Part shown: positions 1 to 8,538 of the stretch, one piece after another | Layout of the letters: each line of letters starts with the position of its first letter | How positions within the stretch are numbered: the stretch's first letter is position 1 | Assembly (NCBI GenBank): GCA_035499735.1 | Contig: DATJYC010000024.1 | Location: forward strand, 1-64,000 | Source: VBDM01 sp035499735 | GTDB lineage: Bacteria; Pseudomonadota; Gammaproteobacteria; Burkholderiales; SG8-39 | Direction: 5' to 3' | DNA length: 64,000 nucleotides | Made by a program: the position numbers and the translations under genes | The notes under the pieces: model-generated | What the model saw: only the letters and a program-made list of their open reading frames with translations | Told to the model about the DNA's origin: nothing | The model's database searches: none

Positions 1-339
1 CTTCTTGAGCTTGCGGTAGATGTCCTGCGAGAGCTCGGTGTTCTCCTTCGAGTGGGTCGAATGCCAGTTGTCGAACTCGATGTGGAAGCCGTCGAGGTAG
101 CGCTTGCGCCCGCGCGCGATCTCCGCGATGAACTCCTCGGGCGATTTTCCGGCCTTTTCCGCGGCGAGCATGATCGGCGCGCCGTGGGCGTCGTCCGCGC
201 CGATGAAGTGCGCCTCGTGGCCCTGCATGCGCTGGAACCGGACCCAGATATCGGCCTGGATGTACTCCATGATGTGGCCGATATGGAACGGGCCGTTCGC
301 GTAGGGCAGGGCGGTGGTGACGAACAGCCGGCGGGTCAT
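1..339 (-). CDS. metG: Methionyl-tRNA synthetase, N-terminal fragment
   Basis: The first 113 codons of a class I methionyl-tRNA synthetase, which charges tRNA-Met in the cytoplasm; the rest lies beyond the left edge. The protein opens MTRRLFVTTALPYANGPFHI, and the HIGH-type ATP-binding signature appears as HIGH about 20 residues in, followed by the conserved FIGADDAHG segment. The ATG at 337-339 has a GGAAGG ribosome binding site about 5 bases upstream. A 63-bp gap separates it from the kinase gene behind it, and that gap holds a possible GATAAA -10 element, so it probably has its own promoter. The family call is firm; completeness cannot be judged. Confidence 0.95.
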   Translation of the reverse strand, partial: MTRRLFVTTALPYANGPFHIGHIMEYIQADIWVRFQRMQGHEAHFIGADDAHGAPIMLAAEKAGKSPEEFIAEIARGRKRYLDGFHIEFDNWHSTHSKENTELSQDIYRKLKK

Positions 340-402
340 GCGGCCTTCCGAAAAGCCGTCATTTTATCGCCTCGCGCCGCTCCCCGGCGCGCCGGATGCT
401 GC

Positions 403-1599
<1,197 letters not shown>

Positions 1600-1606
1600 G
1601 TCCTTG

Positions 1607-1960
1607 CTATTTTTTGGTCGGTTTTACCGAGCGAAAGACGGGGCCCCAGACTGGGTGTCCGGCCTCGGCCTCCCGCAGGTCGAACGAGGGATCGAGGTCG
1701 AGCGCCTTCTTGAACTCGTCGCGGCACTGGGGAACCCTGCCCGATGCGCAGTGAATGAACGCGAGGTACTTGTGCGCGCGGACCCGGTCCGATTTGTAGC
1801 GCAGGCCGCTGTCCAGGCCCGCCTGGAGCAGCTTCGCCGAATAGGCGAGCTCGCCGTCCTCGTACGCTCTGACTCCGAACTGGAGCTCGTCCTCGCCGCG
1901 GTTCGATGCGAACAGCGCGCATCCGGAAACGGCGAACGATGCAAGAACCAGCCATGGCAC
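1607..1960 (-). CDS. TPR-like lipoprotein (TssQ-family)
   Basis: A small lipoprotein of about 117 residues with a hydrophobic leader ending in the lipobox VSGC, then one or two helical TPR-like repeats (GVRAYEDGELAYSAKLLQAG region, then AHKYLAFIHCASG) and a conserved-looking AEAGHPVWGPVFRSVK end. This pattern resembles the TssQ family of type VI secretion-associated lipoproteins, but no T6SS gene is in the window. The start is uncertain. The GTG at 1958-1960 sits just before the signal peptide but has no good ribosome binding site; an ATG at 2069-2071 in the same frame would overlap the upstream gene by 83 bases. It lies between cyclase and kinase with tight spacing, so the three are probably co-transcribed. 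Confidence 0.72.
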   Translation of the reverse strand: MPWLVLASFAVSGCALFASNRGEDELQFGVRAYEDGELAYSAKLLQAGLDSGLRYKSDRVRAHKYLAFIHCASGRVPQCRDEFKKALDLDPSFDLREAEAGHPVWGPVFRSVKPTKK

Positions 1961-1988
1961 AAGCCGTCGGCAAGGGGTGCTGCCTCCG

Positions 1989-3239
1989 TCAGCGGCGGAA
2001 TCGGTGGGTGATGCTGATCTCCGCCCCGGACCGCAGCTCGACTGTCTGGACGTAGGGTGGGAACGAACCATTCCGCAACTCTACCTTATGTTTGCCCGGT
2101 TTTAGCGGAATGACCTTCAGCGGCGGACTGACGCCCTGACGCGCTCCGTCGATGAACACCTCTGCCCACGGCAGGGCGATGATGTTGACGGTCGCGTCGC
2201 GCGGGGCGGGAGCGACCGGAGCGATCGTCGCGACCGTCTCCGCCTTGGTCGCGGCGATGGAAGCGGGCGCCTCGGCCCGGCTCGCCTTGGTCGACTGCTG
2301 GAGAGACTTGGCCGCCGCGTCCTTGGGCCGGTGTGCGGGCTTCACTTCCTTCGCCGGATGCTTAGGTTCCTCGGCCTTTGGTTGCGGCGTCGGCGCCGCT
2401 TCCACGGGAACGGGCTTGGGCGGTGCGACCTCAGCCTTCGGTGCGAGCGCCACGCGCGGCGGGTGGGCGGCCGGCGCCGGCTTCGCTTCGTCGTCATTGC
2501 GGTGGCTTCTCGCGATGACGCCGGTGCCGACGATGAGCGTGAATGCGAGCGGAGCGGCCACGAGCAGCTTGCTGTTCACCGCCAGCGCCTCGGGCCAACG
2601 GCGCGGGCTGAGCTTCAGGAAGCGGGGCAGGCGCAGGCTGGGCAGGTGCATTGCCTGCCGCGGGGCGGGCGCGGGCAGGGTGCGCTTGAGGCTGCCCGGG
2701 ACCGAGCTGATCGCATACACCTCGTGCTCGCGCACATGCTTGTCGGTCTTCGCCCCTTCGTAGTGGAACAGCTTCGCGTAGTCCTCCGACAGGCGCGCCA
2801 TTACGTCGTAATAGGAGCGCGAAACCAGGATCTGCCCCGGCTCGGCGAAGCTCATGATGCGCTGGGCGACGTTGATGCCGTCGCCGATGATGTTGGGATT
2901 GCCGTTGATGTCCTTGACCAGCCGTACCGGTCCCAGGTTGACGCCCACGCGGATCTGCAGGCGCGGACCGCCGGCGGCTTCCTGGCCGCTGACCGCGTCG
3001 CGCAGGCTCATGCCGGCGAACAGGGTGTCCTCCGGGTCCCCGAGGAAGCTCACGGCGGCGCCGTCGCCCGTGTCGAGGATAATGCGGTCGTCGGTGGGGA
3101 CGCCCGCAATGGCCTCCGTGAGGACTTGGTTGAAGCGCTCCTTGAGCGCTATCTGCTCCGCGACCGAGCGCTGCGAGTACTCGACGATGTCGAGAAACAG
3201 CACGCTGCAGATGAACGTCCGATTGGTGTGCTCAGGCAT
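1989..3239 (-). CDS. Class III adenylate/guanylate cyclase with membrane helix and PEGA-like domain
   Basis: A 416-residue protein. The class III nucleotide cyclase domain covers about residues 8-175, with metal-binding aspartates in FLDIVEY (D17) and DTGDG (D59) and the transition-state signature NVAQR (N123, R127). One transmembrane helix follows (about 225-243), then a long Ala/Pro/Lys-rich low-complexity stretch (250-345), and a C-terminal PEGA-like beta domain (350-416) ending in a GKHKVELRNG-type motif. The layout suggests a cytoplasmic cyclase linked through the membrane to a periplasmic surface-binding domain. It is first in the operon with the lipoprotein and kinase. The nucleotide made (cAMP or cGMP) cannot be decided from these residues. 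Confidence 0.88.
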   Translation of the reverse strand: MPEHTNRTFICSVLFLDIVEYSQRSVAEQIALKERFNQVLTEAIAGVPTDDRIILDTGDGAAVSFLGDPEDTLFAGMSLRDAVSGQEAAGGPRLQIRVGVNLGPVRLVKDINGNPNIIGDGINVAQRIMSFAEPGQILVSRSYYDVMARLSEDYAKLFHYEGAKTDKHVREHEVYAISSVPGSLKRTLPAPAPRQAMHLPSLRLPRFLKLSPRRWPEALAVNSKLLVAAPLAFTLIVGTGVIARSHRNDDEAKPAPAAHPPRVALAPKAEVAPPKPVPVEAAPTPQPKAEEPKHPAKEVKPAHRPKDAAAKSLQQSTKASRAEAPASIAATKAETVATIAPVAPAPRDATVNIIALPWAEVFIDGARQGVSPPLKVIPLKPGKHKVELRNGSFPPYVQTVELRSGAEISITHRFRR

Positions 3240-3339
3240 CTTTGTCCGCCGCGGTCGCCTGTCCGGTCCTCACCTTGTGCGGTCCCCCCGTTTGGGAACA
3301 TTCTACCGCGCCGGCGCGCGGCAGGCACCCGAAAGTTGC

Positions 3340-3345
3340 TAGAAT
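3340..3345 (+). promoter_or_regulatory. Possible -10 element of mrp promoter
   Basis: TAGAAT about 50 bases upstream of the mrp start, in the 156-bp divergent gap between the cyclase operon and mrp. No convincing -35 box lies 16-18 bases upstream, so this is only a candidate. Confidence 0.35.
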
Positions 3346-3395
3346 ATCAACCTATTGCCTCCCAATCCTACGAAATCACCGAGCTTTGCCCCCTA

Positions 3396-4487
3396 ATGTC
3401 GATTACCCAGGAACAAGTTCACAGCGCGCTCAAGGAGGCGGTCGATCCCAACACGGGCAAGGATTTCGTCGCGACCAAGTCGGCGAGGAACATCAGGGTC
3501 GACGGCGCAAACGTCGCGCTGGAGATCGAGCTGGGCTACCCGGCGAAGACCCAGCTGGAGCCCATCCGCAAGCTCGTCGCCCAGAAGCTGCGAAGTATCC
3601 CGGGGATCGGGACGGTGAGTGTCGAGGTCACGAGCAGGATCGTTTCGCACTCGGTGCAGCGCGGGGTGAAGCTCGTGCCCGGGGTAAAGAACATCGTCGC
3701 CGTCGCGTCCGGCAAGGGCGGAGTGGGCAAGTCGACCACGGCGGTCAACCTGGCTCTCGGGCTCGCCGCCGAAGGGGCGAGCGTGGGGGTCCTCGACGCG
3801 GATATCTACGGGCCGTCGCAGCCAACCATGCTCGGCATCACCGGCCGGCCGGAATCCAGGGACGGCAAGACGCTCGAGCCCATGGTGGGCCACGGGGTCC
3901 AGGCGATCTCCATCGGCTTCCTCATCGACATCGATACCCCCATGGTGTGGCGCGGGCCCATGGTCACGCAGGCGCTGGAGCAGCTCCTCAAGGACACCCG
4001 CTGGAGGGACGTAGACTACCTCGTCGTGGACATGCCACCCGGCACGGGCGACATACAGTTGACGCTGGCCCAGAAGGTCCCGGTAACGGGGGTCGTCATC
4101 GTCACCACGCCGCAGGACATCGCCCTGATCGACGCGCGCAAGGGGCTCAAGATGTTCGAGAAGGTCGGGATACCCATTCTCGGCGTGGTCGAGAACATGA
4201 GCACTCACATATGCTCGAACTGCGGTCATGAGGAGCACATCTTCGGGCAGGGGGGCGCGGAGCGCATGTGCAGGGAATACGGCACCGAGCTGCTCGGGGC
4301 CCTTCCTCTGGACATCAACATCCGGGAGCAGGCGGACTCGGGCAAGCCCACGGTGATCGCAGACCCGGACGGGCGCGCGGCCGAGACCTACCGGGCCATT
4401 GCGCGGCGCCTGGCCGTGAAGATCGCCGAGTCGGCGAAGGACATGACTTCCAAATTCCCGAATATCGTGGTGTCGAAGGATACCTGA
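3396..4487 (+). CDS. mrp: Mrp/ApbC-type iron-sulfur cluster carrier ATPase
   Basis: A 363-residue P-loop ATPase that in relatives carries Fe-S clusters to apoproteins in the cytoplasm. An N-terminal DUF59/MIP18-like domain (about 1-80) precedes the MinD/Mrp ATPase domain, with deviant Walker A KGGVGKST (107-114), the DADIYGPSQP switch motif, DMPPGTGD, and the C-terminal CSNC pair (about 272-275) expected to hold the cluster between two protomers. The ATG at 3396 was chosen because the DUF59 domain begins right after it; frames open further upstream would run into the divergent regulatory region. It is monocistronic in appearance. Confidence 0.95.
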   Translation: MSITQEQVHSALKEAVDPNTGKDFVATKSARNIRVDGANVALEIELGYPAKTQLEPIRKLVAQKLRSIPGIGTVSVEVTSRIVSHSVQRGVKLVPGVKNIVAVASGKGGVGKSTTAVNLALGLAAEGASVGVLDADIYGPSQPTMLGITGRPESRDGKTLEPMVGHGVQAISIGFLIDIDTPMVWRGPMVTQALEQLLKDTRWRDVDYLVVDMPPGTGDIQLTLAQKVPVTGVVIVTTPQDIALIDARKGLKMFEKVGIPILGVVENMSTHICSNCGHEEHIFGQGGAERMCREYGTELLGALPLDINIREQADSGKPTVIADPDGRAAETYRAIARRLAVKIAESAKDMTSKFPNIVVSKDT

Positions 4488-4597
4488 GCTACCCCTTGCG
4501 TTCCGGCTGGGACTTACCTACTATCTGTTGGGTAGGTTCTTCGAGCGGCCGTCGAGCCGCTGGCGCGGGGAGGCGCGCGCAAGGCCGAAAATGTGGC

Positions 4598-4625
4598 TTG
4601 ATTTCGGAAACGCAGTCCCTATAAT
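4598..4625 (+). promoter_or_regulatory. Sigma-70 promoter of the leader peptide/ornithine decarboxylase transcript
   Basis: TTGATT (4598-4603), a 16-base spacer, then a perfect TATAAT (4620-4625). Transcription should start near 4632, leaving a leader of about 108 bases before the small ORF at 4740 and about 196 bases before ornithine decarboxylase. The leader contains a short hairpin, GTCTGC-GCA-GCGGAC (one G-T pair), near 4655-4669. Confidence 0.75.
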
Positions 4626-4739
4626 TCACTCCAATCACGGGCTCCGGTTCGGTTGTCTGCGCAGCGGACGGTCAAACCCGGGCCCGATGCTATTGGAGAG
4701 CGCGTTTTCATGGAAAGACCAGTGCAAAAGGAGGTCATC

Positions 4740-4805
4740 ATGACAAGCATGAGGGAGTACTACGGCTCGCAGGACTTCTTCGCCCTGGATATTCCCATAA
4801 CGTAG
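4740..4805 (+). CDS. Short upstream ORF (21 aa), candidate regulatory leader peptide of ornithine decarboxylase
   Basis: An ATG preceded by a near-perfect Shine-Dalgarno (AAAGGAGGT, 6 bases before the ATG), one of the best ribosome binding sites in the window, opens a 21-codon frame that begins MTSMREYYGS, ends DIPIT and stops at TAG 4803-4805. The stop lies 22 bases before the ATG of the decarboxylase gene and downstream of a strong promoter. This is the classic arrangement of a translated attenuator or arrest peptide. In Enterobacteria the unrelated SpeFL peptide senses ornithine upstream of speF; I see no sequence similarity to it. Translation is strongly suggested by the ribosome binding site; the regulatory role is inference. 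Confidence 0.7.
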   Translation: MTSMREYYGSQDFFALDIPIT

Positions 4806-4827
4806 GTGTTTGCTGGAGACCCAAACG

Positions 4828-6027
4828 ATGCAGATGCGCGCTGGCGTAGCCAAAAAGACCATCAAGTCAATCCGACAGCAGGCATTCGAGCAGACCCACC
4901 TCTTCGACTCGCACCCCGAGTCGAGCCTGGACTTCGAAAAAGTCCGGGCCGCAGTCAAAGACGGCTACAACAGGCCGTTCCTCCTGATCGATTCCAATAT
5001 CGTCCGCGAAAAGGCGCGTCGCTTCGTTGCGGCGATGCCTCGCGTGCGGCCCCATTACGCGGTGAAGGCCAACCCTGATCCGCGCGTACTCGATATCGTG
5101 CTCGCGGAGGGCGGCGGTTTCGAGATCGCCTCGATCTCCGAGCTCGACCTGTTGCTCGCGCAGGGTGTGCTCGCGGCAGAGGTCTTCTACTCGAACCCGG
5201 TCAAGTCGCGCGACCAGATCGCGCAGGCCGCGGCCAAGGGGATCGAATGGTACGTGATCGACTCGCTCGAGGAACTGAAGAAGATCCATTCGATCAAGGC
5301 GGACGCCAACCTCTATCTGCGCATCGACACGCCCAACATCGGCAGCGACTGGCCGCTCGCGGGCAAGTTCGGAGCTCACTCGTCCGAGGTCCGCGAGATC
5401 ATCGCGACCGCGGCCAGGCTGAGAGCCGACCTTGCCGGCGTCGCGTTCCACGTTGGATCCCAGTGTCGCAATCCCGAGAACTGGCGGGTCGGCATCGAGA
5501 AGGCGCGCGCCGCGTTCGACCAGATGACCAAGGCCGGGCTCAATCCGCGCCTGCTGAACATCGGCGGGGGTTTTCCCGTGCGGCACGTCAAGCCGATCCC
5601 GTCGATCGAAGTGATCGGCGACGTCGTCAACCGTGCGCTCGAGGCTTTCCCTGCGAAGGTGAAGGTCATCGCCGAGCCGGGGCGGTACCTCGTCTCCGAC
5701 GCCGGCTACTTCGTGTGCCGCATCATGGGTACTGCGACCCGCGCGAACAAGCGCTGGATGCACCTGGACGCGGGGCTTTTCGGCGGAATCATCGAGACCG
5801 CCGAGGGGCTCAAGTACAAGATCCGCACCGACCGGGCCGGCCCGGACATTCCCTGGAACGTCGCCGGGCCGACCTGTGACTCGATCGACGTGGTGATGCG
5901 CGACGAGCCGCTGCCGTCGGACCTTCAGGAGGGCGACTATCTCTATCTGAAAAACGCCGGGGCCTACACCACGGCCTACGCCAGCAACTTCAACGGGTTT
6001 CCGCTTCCCGAAGTGCGGGTGATCTAG
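4828..6027 (+). CDS. Ornithine decarboxylase, fold-type III (alanine racemase fold)
   Basis: A 399-residue PLP enzyme of the eukaryotic-ODC/lysA fold, decarboxylating ornithine (possibly also lysine or arginine) to start polyamine synthesis. It shows the PLP lysine in YAVKAN (K80), HVGSQ, the glycine loop GGGFP, EPGRYLV for phosphate binding, and the active-site cysteine in GPTCDS (C350) donated across the dimer. The ATG at 4828 has GGAGA 8 bases upstream; a TTG at 4810 is open in frame but lacks a site. It is preceded by the 21-aa leader ORF on the same transcript. The gene ends tail-to-tail with folA: the two TAG stops share the tetramer CTAG at 6024-6027. Substrate specificity is the least certain point. 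Confidence 0.92.
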   Translation: MQMRAGVAKKTIKSIRQQAFEQTHLFDSHPESSLDFEKVRAAVKDGYNRPFLLIDSNIVREKARRFVAAMPRVRPHYAVKANPDPRVLDIVLAEGGGFEIASISELDLLLAQGVLAAEVFYSNPVKSRDQIAQAAAKGIEWYVIDSLEELKKIHSIKADANLYLRIDTPNIGSDWPLAGKFGAHSSEVREIIATAARLRADLAGVAFHVGSQCRNPENWRVGIEKARAAFDQMTKAGLNPRLLNIGGGFPVRHVKPIPSIEVIGDVVNRALEAFPAKVKVIAEPGRYLVSDAGYFVCRIMGTATRANKRWMHLDAGLFGGIIETAEGLKYKIRTDRAGPDIPWNVAGPTCDSIDVVMRDEPLPSDLQEGDYLYLKNAGAYTTAYASNFNGFPLPEVRVI

Positions 6028-6530
6028 CCCCGGGACGTCCGCTCGTACTCGACGAAGGCGTAGTCGAAGCCGCCCGGCTCCCCCGAGGCGCGGGGCTCGC
6101 GCGAGAGCTCGCGCCACTGCGAGCGGTCGAACTCGGGGAAGAACGCGTCTCCTTCGAAAACCCGCTCGATCTCGGTCAGGTAGAGGCGCCGGGCGAGCGG
6201 CATGGCGAGCGCATAGATCTGCGCGCCGCCGATCACGAATGCCTCGGCCGACTCTCCGGCGCGCGCGAGCGCGTCCTCCAGCGAGTGCGCGATCGCGCAG
6301 CCGGGCGGGTGCCAGTCGCCCGAGCGGGTGATCACGATATTGTTGCGGCCCGGAAGCGGGGAGCCGATCGACTCGAAGGTCTTTCGGCCCATGATCACGG
6401 CGTGTCCCGTCGTGAGGCGCTTGAAACGCCTGAGGTCCTCGGGAAGACGCCAGGGCATGGCGTTGGCGAGCCCGATAGCTCGGTTGCTCGCCAGCGCGGC
6501 GACGATCGCAATCCGCGAGGATGAAGGCAC
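6024..6530 (-). CDS. folA: Dihydrofolate reductase
   Basis: About 168 residues; reduces dihydrofolate to tetrahydrofolate with NADPH, supplying the thyA cycle. Family motifs include IVAALASNRAIG at the N-terminus, MPWRLPEDLRRFK with the catalytic acid (E of LPED), GRKTFESIG, and VIGGAQIY. Two consecutive GTG codons (6531-6533 and 6528-6530) are the plausible starts. A TACAAT element at 6537-6542 on this strand would start transcription at about 6530, so the mRNA is probably leaderless and the second GTG is favoured. A TTG at 6551 would extend the protein through the promoter and is unlikely. The first bases downstream of a strong terminator (6550-6575) lead directly into this gene. Confidence 0.93.
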   Translation of the reverse strand: MPSSSRIAIVAALASNRAIGLANAMPWRLPEDLRRFKRLTTGHAVIMGRKTFESIGSPLPGRNNIVITRSGDWHPPGCAIAHSLEDALARAGESAEAFVIGGAQIYALAMPLARRLYLTEIERVFEGDAFFPEFDRSQWRELSREPRASGEPGGFDYAFVEYERTSRG

Positions 6531-6536
6531 CACGCT

Positions 6537-6542
6537 ATTGTA
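6537..6542 (-). promoter_or_regulatory. -10 element for leaderless folA transcript
   Basis: On the minus strand TACAAT ends 6 bases before the GTG at 6530. No -35 box is obvious because the preceding bases are the terminator U-tract. If used, the transcript starts at the start codon. Confidence 0.45.
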
Positions 6543-6549
6543 ATGAAGC

Positions 6550-6575
6550 AAAAAAAACCCCGGCGAACGCCGGGG
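6550..6575 (-). terminator. Intrinsic terminator, minus strand
   Basis: A perfect 8-bp stem (CCCCGGCG/CGCCGGGG) with a 2-base loop, followed on the minus strand by eight U residues (A-run 6550-6557 on the plus strand). It faces folA, which starts only 20 bases downstream. It therefore cannot end folA; it ends whatever is transcribed leftward from the 6600-6800 region. Confidence 0.85.
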
Positions 6576-6621
6576 TCGCCTGAACGCGCAACGGGAGGGT
6601 GGTGCGCGTTGATTCAGGGCT
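6550..6621 (-). ncRNA. Candidate small RNA (or folA leader attenuator) with a C-rich anti-Shine-Dalgarno loop
   Basis: Read on the minus strand, two stable hairpins follow each other. The first pairs TGAAC-type ends and an 8-bp stem AACGCGCA/TGCGCGTT (6603-6610 with 6583-6590), exposing a 12-base loop containing CCACCCTCCC. The second is an 8-bp GC stem (6568-6575 with 6558-6565) followed by eight U, a textbook intrinsic terminator. A TATCAT -10 element at 6628-6633 would start the RNA near 6621, giving about 72 nt. A C-rich loop of this kind could pair with Shine-Dalgarno sequences. Alternatively the element is an attenuator in front of folA. No -35 box is clear. Confidence 0.5.
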
Positions 6622-7071
6622 GAGGAGATGATAGTTAATTGCTTCGTGGAGCGCTATAGAAAAATCGCGAGAATCTTGCGCCGATGCGGCGACGGTCGGG
6701 AAAGCACGCAAGTTCTCTCAGCATTTCTCCCGACGAGTCTGTAGGGATATTCCCTACACGAGGTGCACGACGCATTTTTCTCGTGCACAAATTTTCTTCG
6801 ATGATGAGCAAAACAGATCTCCGATAACCACAATGTGAGCGACGGGCCGTCGACCGGTGCCAGCGAGAGTTCTTGGAGCCAGTCGGATCACCAACGACCC
6901 GAGTGTTCGATGCGTTCGCCCAGCGAGAAGTGGCTCTGGATGAAACCGCAGACGGCAGCGTGCAACAAACAGCTGAAAGATCGTGCCAATCTTGTCGGAG
7001 ACCGTACGCGCCGGACGGCCCATGGCGCCCGTCGCGGGTATCATTGACCTCCCAAACCAGGGTATTGAAGT
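6622..7071. other. Gene-free structured region between folA and the sensor kinase
   Basis: No frame here looks coding: the open stretches on both strands have no recognisable motif or ribosome binding site. Near the left side are several inverted repeats (6693-6736, 6741-6759, 6764-6788) and a stem CGCCG-CAT-CGGCG near 6680. A TATCAT at 7039-7044 may be the -10 of the kinase operon starting at GTG 7072. I found no TGTC-N10-GACA activator site and no -24/-12 promoter in this interval. Confidence 0.5.
6741..6788. repeat. Two adjacent inverted repeats, candidate operators
   Basis: TGTAGGGA-TAT-TCCCTACA (6741-6759) is a perfect 8-bp inverted repeat with a 3-base centre. Five bases on, GTGCACGA (6764-6771) pairs with TCGTGCAC (6781-6788) across a 9-base T-rich loop. 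The first resembles NarL/FixJ- or GacA-type half-sites (TGTAGG...CCTACA) but with a 7-base rather than the 6-base GacA spacing. Neither is followed by a U-tract, so they are not terminators. Confidence 0.5.
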
Positions 7072-8538
7072 GTGAAGATCGGGCTCGACTTCCCTCAGCG
7101 CTACTACCCGAGGTCGTTCCTCGGCCTGCTGCTGCTCGCTTTCCTGCTGGTTGCTGCGCCGCTCGTCATCGCGTTCTACAACGCCGCGGTATACGTCGAG
7201 CAGCTCGCGGGCCAGAGCCAGACCGCGGTATCGCAGGCGGCCCAGGCGTCGCGCGGCAGCCGCCTGCTGGTCGAGCAGACGACTGCGCTCGAGCGCGTCG
7301 TGCGGCAGTACCTCATCCTCGACGACGAGGAGCTGCTCAACGACTATGCCCGCCTGAGGTCGAACTTCAAGGCGAACACAAGCGAGCTGTCGCTGCAGCC
7401 CCTCGACGAGGTGCAACTGGCCGAGCTCAACAACACGATCGATATGGAGCAGTCTCTCTACGAGCAGCTCCTCCAGAAGCCCTCGACCCGGCAGGACAAG
7501 ACGGCGCTCGTAAGCGGCTACATGGTCCTGTCGGACTCGGCTCGCAACGTGCTGAACACGAGCAACGCCCTGATCGATCGCGAGGTGGAATCGATGCGCG
7601 CGACGGGCGCGCGCGCCCAGCGCATCCTGTGGCTGCAGCTCGCCGCGACGATTCCGCTGGGCGTCCTGCTCGCAATCGGGGTGACGATATTCATCGCGAG
7701 GCCGATCCGCCAGCTCGACCAGGCGATCCGGCGCCTGGGCGCGGGCGAGTTCGAGGGCGACATCGAGGTCGTCGGCCCCGCGGACCTGAAGTACCTGGGC
7801 AGCAGACTCGACTGGCTGCGCCAGCGGCTGATCGAGCTGGAGCAGCAGAAGCGGCTCTTCCTGCGGCATGTCTCACACGAGCTGAAGACCCCGCTCACCG
7901 CGCTGCGAGAGGGGTCGGAGCTCCTTGCCGAGGGCACGGTGGGTCCGCTTGCCCCGGGTCAGCGCGAGATCGTCGAGATCCTCCGGCAGAAGAGCGTGCA
8001 GCTGCAGCGCCTAATCGAGGACCTGCTCAACTACCACCGCGTTCAGGAGAGCATGGGGCGCCTGGACTTGAAGCCGGTGCGTCTCGACCACGTGGTCGAG
8101 CAGGTGCTCGAAGACCACCGGCTCGCGGCTCAGGCAAGGAGAATCCGCGCCGACCTGCACCTCGACCCGGTGGCGCTGCATGCCGACGAGGAAAAATTAC
8201 GCGCGGTGACCGCGAATCTGGTATCGAATGCAATCAAGTATTCGCCCGACGAGGGTATGATTTCCCTTGCGCTGCGGCAACAGGGAGACGAAGTCGTGCT
8301 TGACATCGGCGACGCGGGCCCCGGCGTTCCCGCCGAGGACCGCGAAAGGGTATTCGACTGGTTCTATCGGGGCGTCGACGCCCCGCGGGGGCGCCTGCAG
8401 GGCAGCGGCCTGGGTCTAGCGATCGCGAGGGAGTTCGTCCTGGCCCACGGCGGGCGGATCGAAATCCTTGAGGAGCGCGGGCCGGGCGCGCATTTCCGCG
8501 TCACTCTTCCCTCGGGAGCGGCGCCCGCCGAGCCATGA
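7072..8538 (+). CDS. glrK: Sensor histidine kinase, GlrK/QseE type
   Basis: A 488-residue inner-membrane sensor kinase. Transmembrane helices lie at about 16-40 and 186-208, flanking a mostly helical periplasmic region. A HAMP segment follows (about 209-260), then the H-box HVSHELKTPL with phospho-acceptor H269, and a GHKL ATPase domain with N-box NLVSNAIKYS, G1 DAGPGV and G2 GSGLGLAIA. The start is GTG 7072. It overlaps the next gene by 4 bases (ATGA), and the gene trio kinase-lipoprotein-sigma-54 regulator is the same as E. coli glrK-qseG-glrR, which supports the assignment. The signal sensed is unknown. Confidence 0.88.
   Translation: MKIGLDFPQRYYPRSFLGLLLLAFLLVAAPLVIAFYNAAVYVEQLAGQSQTAVSQAAQASRGSRLLVEQTTALERVVRQYLILDDEELLNDYARLRSNFKANTSELSLQPLDEVQLAELNNTIDMEQSLYEQLLQKPSTRQDKTALVSGYMVLSDSARNVLNTSNALIDREVESMRATGARAQRILWLQLAATIPLGVLLAIGVTIFIARPIRQLDQAIRRLGAGEFEGDIEVVGPADLKYLGSRLDWLRQRLIELEQQKRLFLRHVSHELKTPLTALREGSELLAEGTVGPLAPGQREIVEILRQKSVQLQRLIEDLLNYHRVQESMGRLDLKPVRLDHVVEQVLEDHRLAAQARRIRADLHLDPVALHADEEKLRAVTANLVSNAIKYSPDEGMISLALRQQGDEVVLDIGDAGPGVPAEDRERVFDWFYRGVDAPRGRLQGSGLGLAIAREFVLAHGGRIEILEERGPGAHFRVTLPSGAAPAEP

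Noticed and set aside
4516..4537. Hairpin ACCTAC...GTAGGT after mrp as a terminator
   Set aside because: Only a 6-bp stem with a 10-base loop and a broken T-tract; too weak to call.
6835..7047. A 70-codon plus-strand frame in the gap before the kinase
   Set aside because: No ribosome binding site, no recognisable sequence, and it overlaps the likely kinase promoter.
6754..7869. A 371-codon minus-strand frame reaching from the folA-kinase gap into the kinase gene
   Set aside because: Most of it is the shadow of the kinase gene; the part in the gap has no motif, ribosome binding site or start of its own.
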